Positions 6,121 to 6,226 of a stretch of 6,226 nucleotides of DNA are shown here, piece by piece. The DNA lies in the NCBI GenBank assembly GCA_009783865.1, contig WRCR01000251.1, positions 1 through 6,226 of the forward strand, read 5' to 3'. The notes under the pieces were generated by a model. The model did no database searches. It had not been told where the DNA came from and saw only the letters and a program-made list of their open reading frames with translations. Each line of letters opens with the position of its first letter. Position 1 is the stretch's first letter. The stretch comes from Planctomycetaceae bacterium (GTDB lineage Bacteria; Planctomycetota; Planctomycetia; Pirellulales; Thermoguttaceae). A program made the translations under genes and the position numbers.

Positions 6121-6158
6121 AAAAGTGCAGTCAAAAGTGCTGATTGCGGTTGACCGCA
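6121..6158. repeat. Short direct and inverted repeats left of the main inverted repeat
   Basis: AAAAGTGC occurs twice with a 12-bp period (6121-6128 and 6133-6140). Next to it TGCGGT (6145-6150) and ACCGCA (6153-6158) form a tight inverted repeat with a 2-bp centre. Together with the repeat at 6164-6218 this makes an unusually repeat-dense 100 bp with no gene. Confidence 0.5.
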
Positions 6159-6163
6159 CTCGT

Positions 6164-6218
6164 ACCGCAATCTCTCGCCGTAAGTGTAGTAAAATCAAGG
6201 AGTTTGCGAGATTGCGGT
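6164..6218. repeat. Inverted repeat with arms based on ACCGCAATCT
   Basis: ACCGCAATCT (6164-6173) is the exact reverse complement of AGATTGCGGT (6209-6218). The match extends by a further CGC if a 2-nt insertion (CT) in the left arm is allowed. The loop is about 30 nt. A third copy of the core, GATTGCGGT, lies at 6142-6150, and TTGCGGT recurs at 6106-6112. Too short to be an insertion sequence; it may be an operator cluster or the edge of a longer repeat element continuing past the window. Confidence 0.6.
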
Positions 6219-6226
6219 GAAAAACA

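Noticed and set aside
6197..6226. AAGGAG on the plus strand followed by GTG AAA AAC at 6217, a possible gene start at the right edge
   Set aside because: Spacing from AAGGAG to GTG is 14 nt, too long for a confident start, and only three codons are visible before the window ends.
1..6226. CRISPR array, tRNA, rRNA or insertion sequence
   Set aside because: No regularly spaced repeats, no tRNA-like cloverleaf, no rRNA motifs and no transposase reading in any frame.

Overview
The window carries one recognisable functional unit and a tract of broken or doubtful genes. No complete new system is visible. The organism is a diderm (Gram-negative type) bacterium, because the main genes encode a tripartite inner-membrane / periplasm / outer-membrane export machine. 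Base composition is balanced (about half GC by eye). The metallophosphoesterase remnant at 5027-5212 has a GEHDWY-containing core of a kind I associate with Planctomycetota, so that phylum is my best guess; this is inference only.

Layout. Positions 1-4742 hold three minus-strand genes in the transcription order outer-membrane channel (4742-3243), periplasmic adaptor (3082-1889), RND pump (1848 to beyond the left edge). This is the C-B-A order of heavy-metal efflux operons (Cus/Czc/Cnr type). The pump frame is open without a stop from its ATG at 1848 to position 1: 616 codons of an expected ~1,030-1,050. The adaptor-to-pump gap is 40 bp. The channel-to-adaptor gap is 160 bp and holds a possible internal promoter, a small palindrome and a tandem repeat. 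No regulator or metal chaperone gene is seen here.

Positions 4743-5257 hold no intact gene. They contain the upstream region of the channel gene and, on the plus strand, a remnant of a calcineurin-like metallophosphoesterase (5027-5212). Converging on it from the right is a minus-strand gene of the phage-associated dATP/dGTP diphosphohydrolase-like (DUF5664-like) family. That gene is split by a frameshift near 5420: the first frame (5940-5419) ends in a TGA that overlaps the ATG of the frame carrying the rest of the conserved domain (5422-5258). Upstream of it are a possible 26-residue hydrophobic peptide, a short hairpin and, at the right edge, a cluster of inverted and direct repeats around the 9-mer GATTGCGGT.

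How the genes work together. The pump takes up a divalent or monovalent metal ion from the periplasm or cytoplasm using proton flux, the adaptor bridges it to the channel, and the channel spans the outer membrane. Metal specificity cannot be fixed from this half of the pump, but the position matching the first copper-binding methionine of E. coli CusA is arginine, which argues against a classic Cu/Ag pump. The right half of the window looks like accessory, decaying or phage-derived sequence unrelated to metal export.
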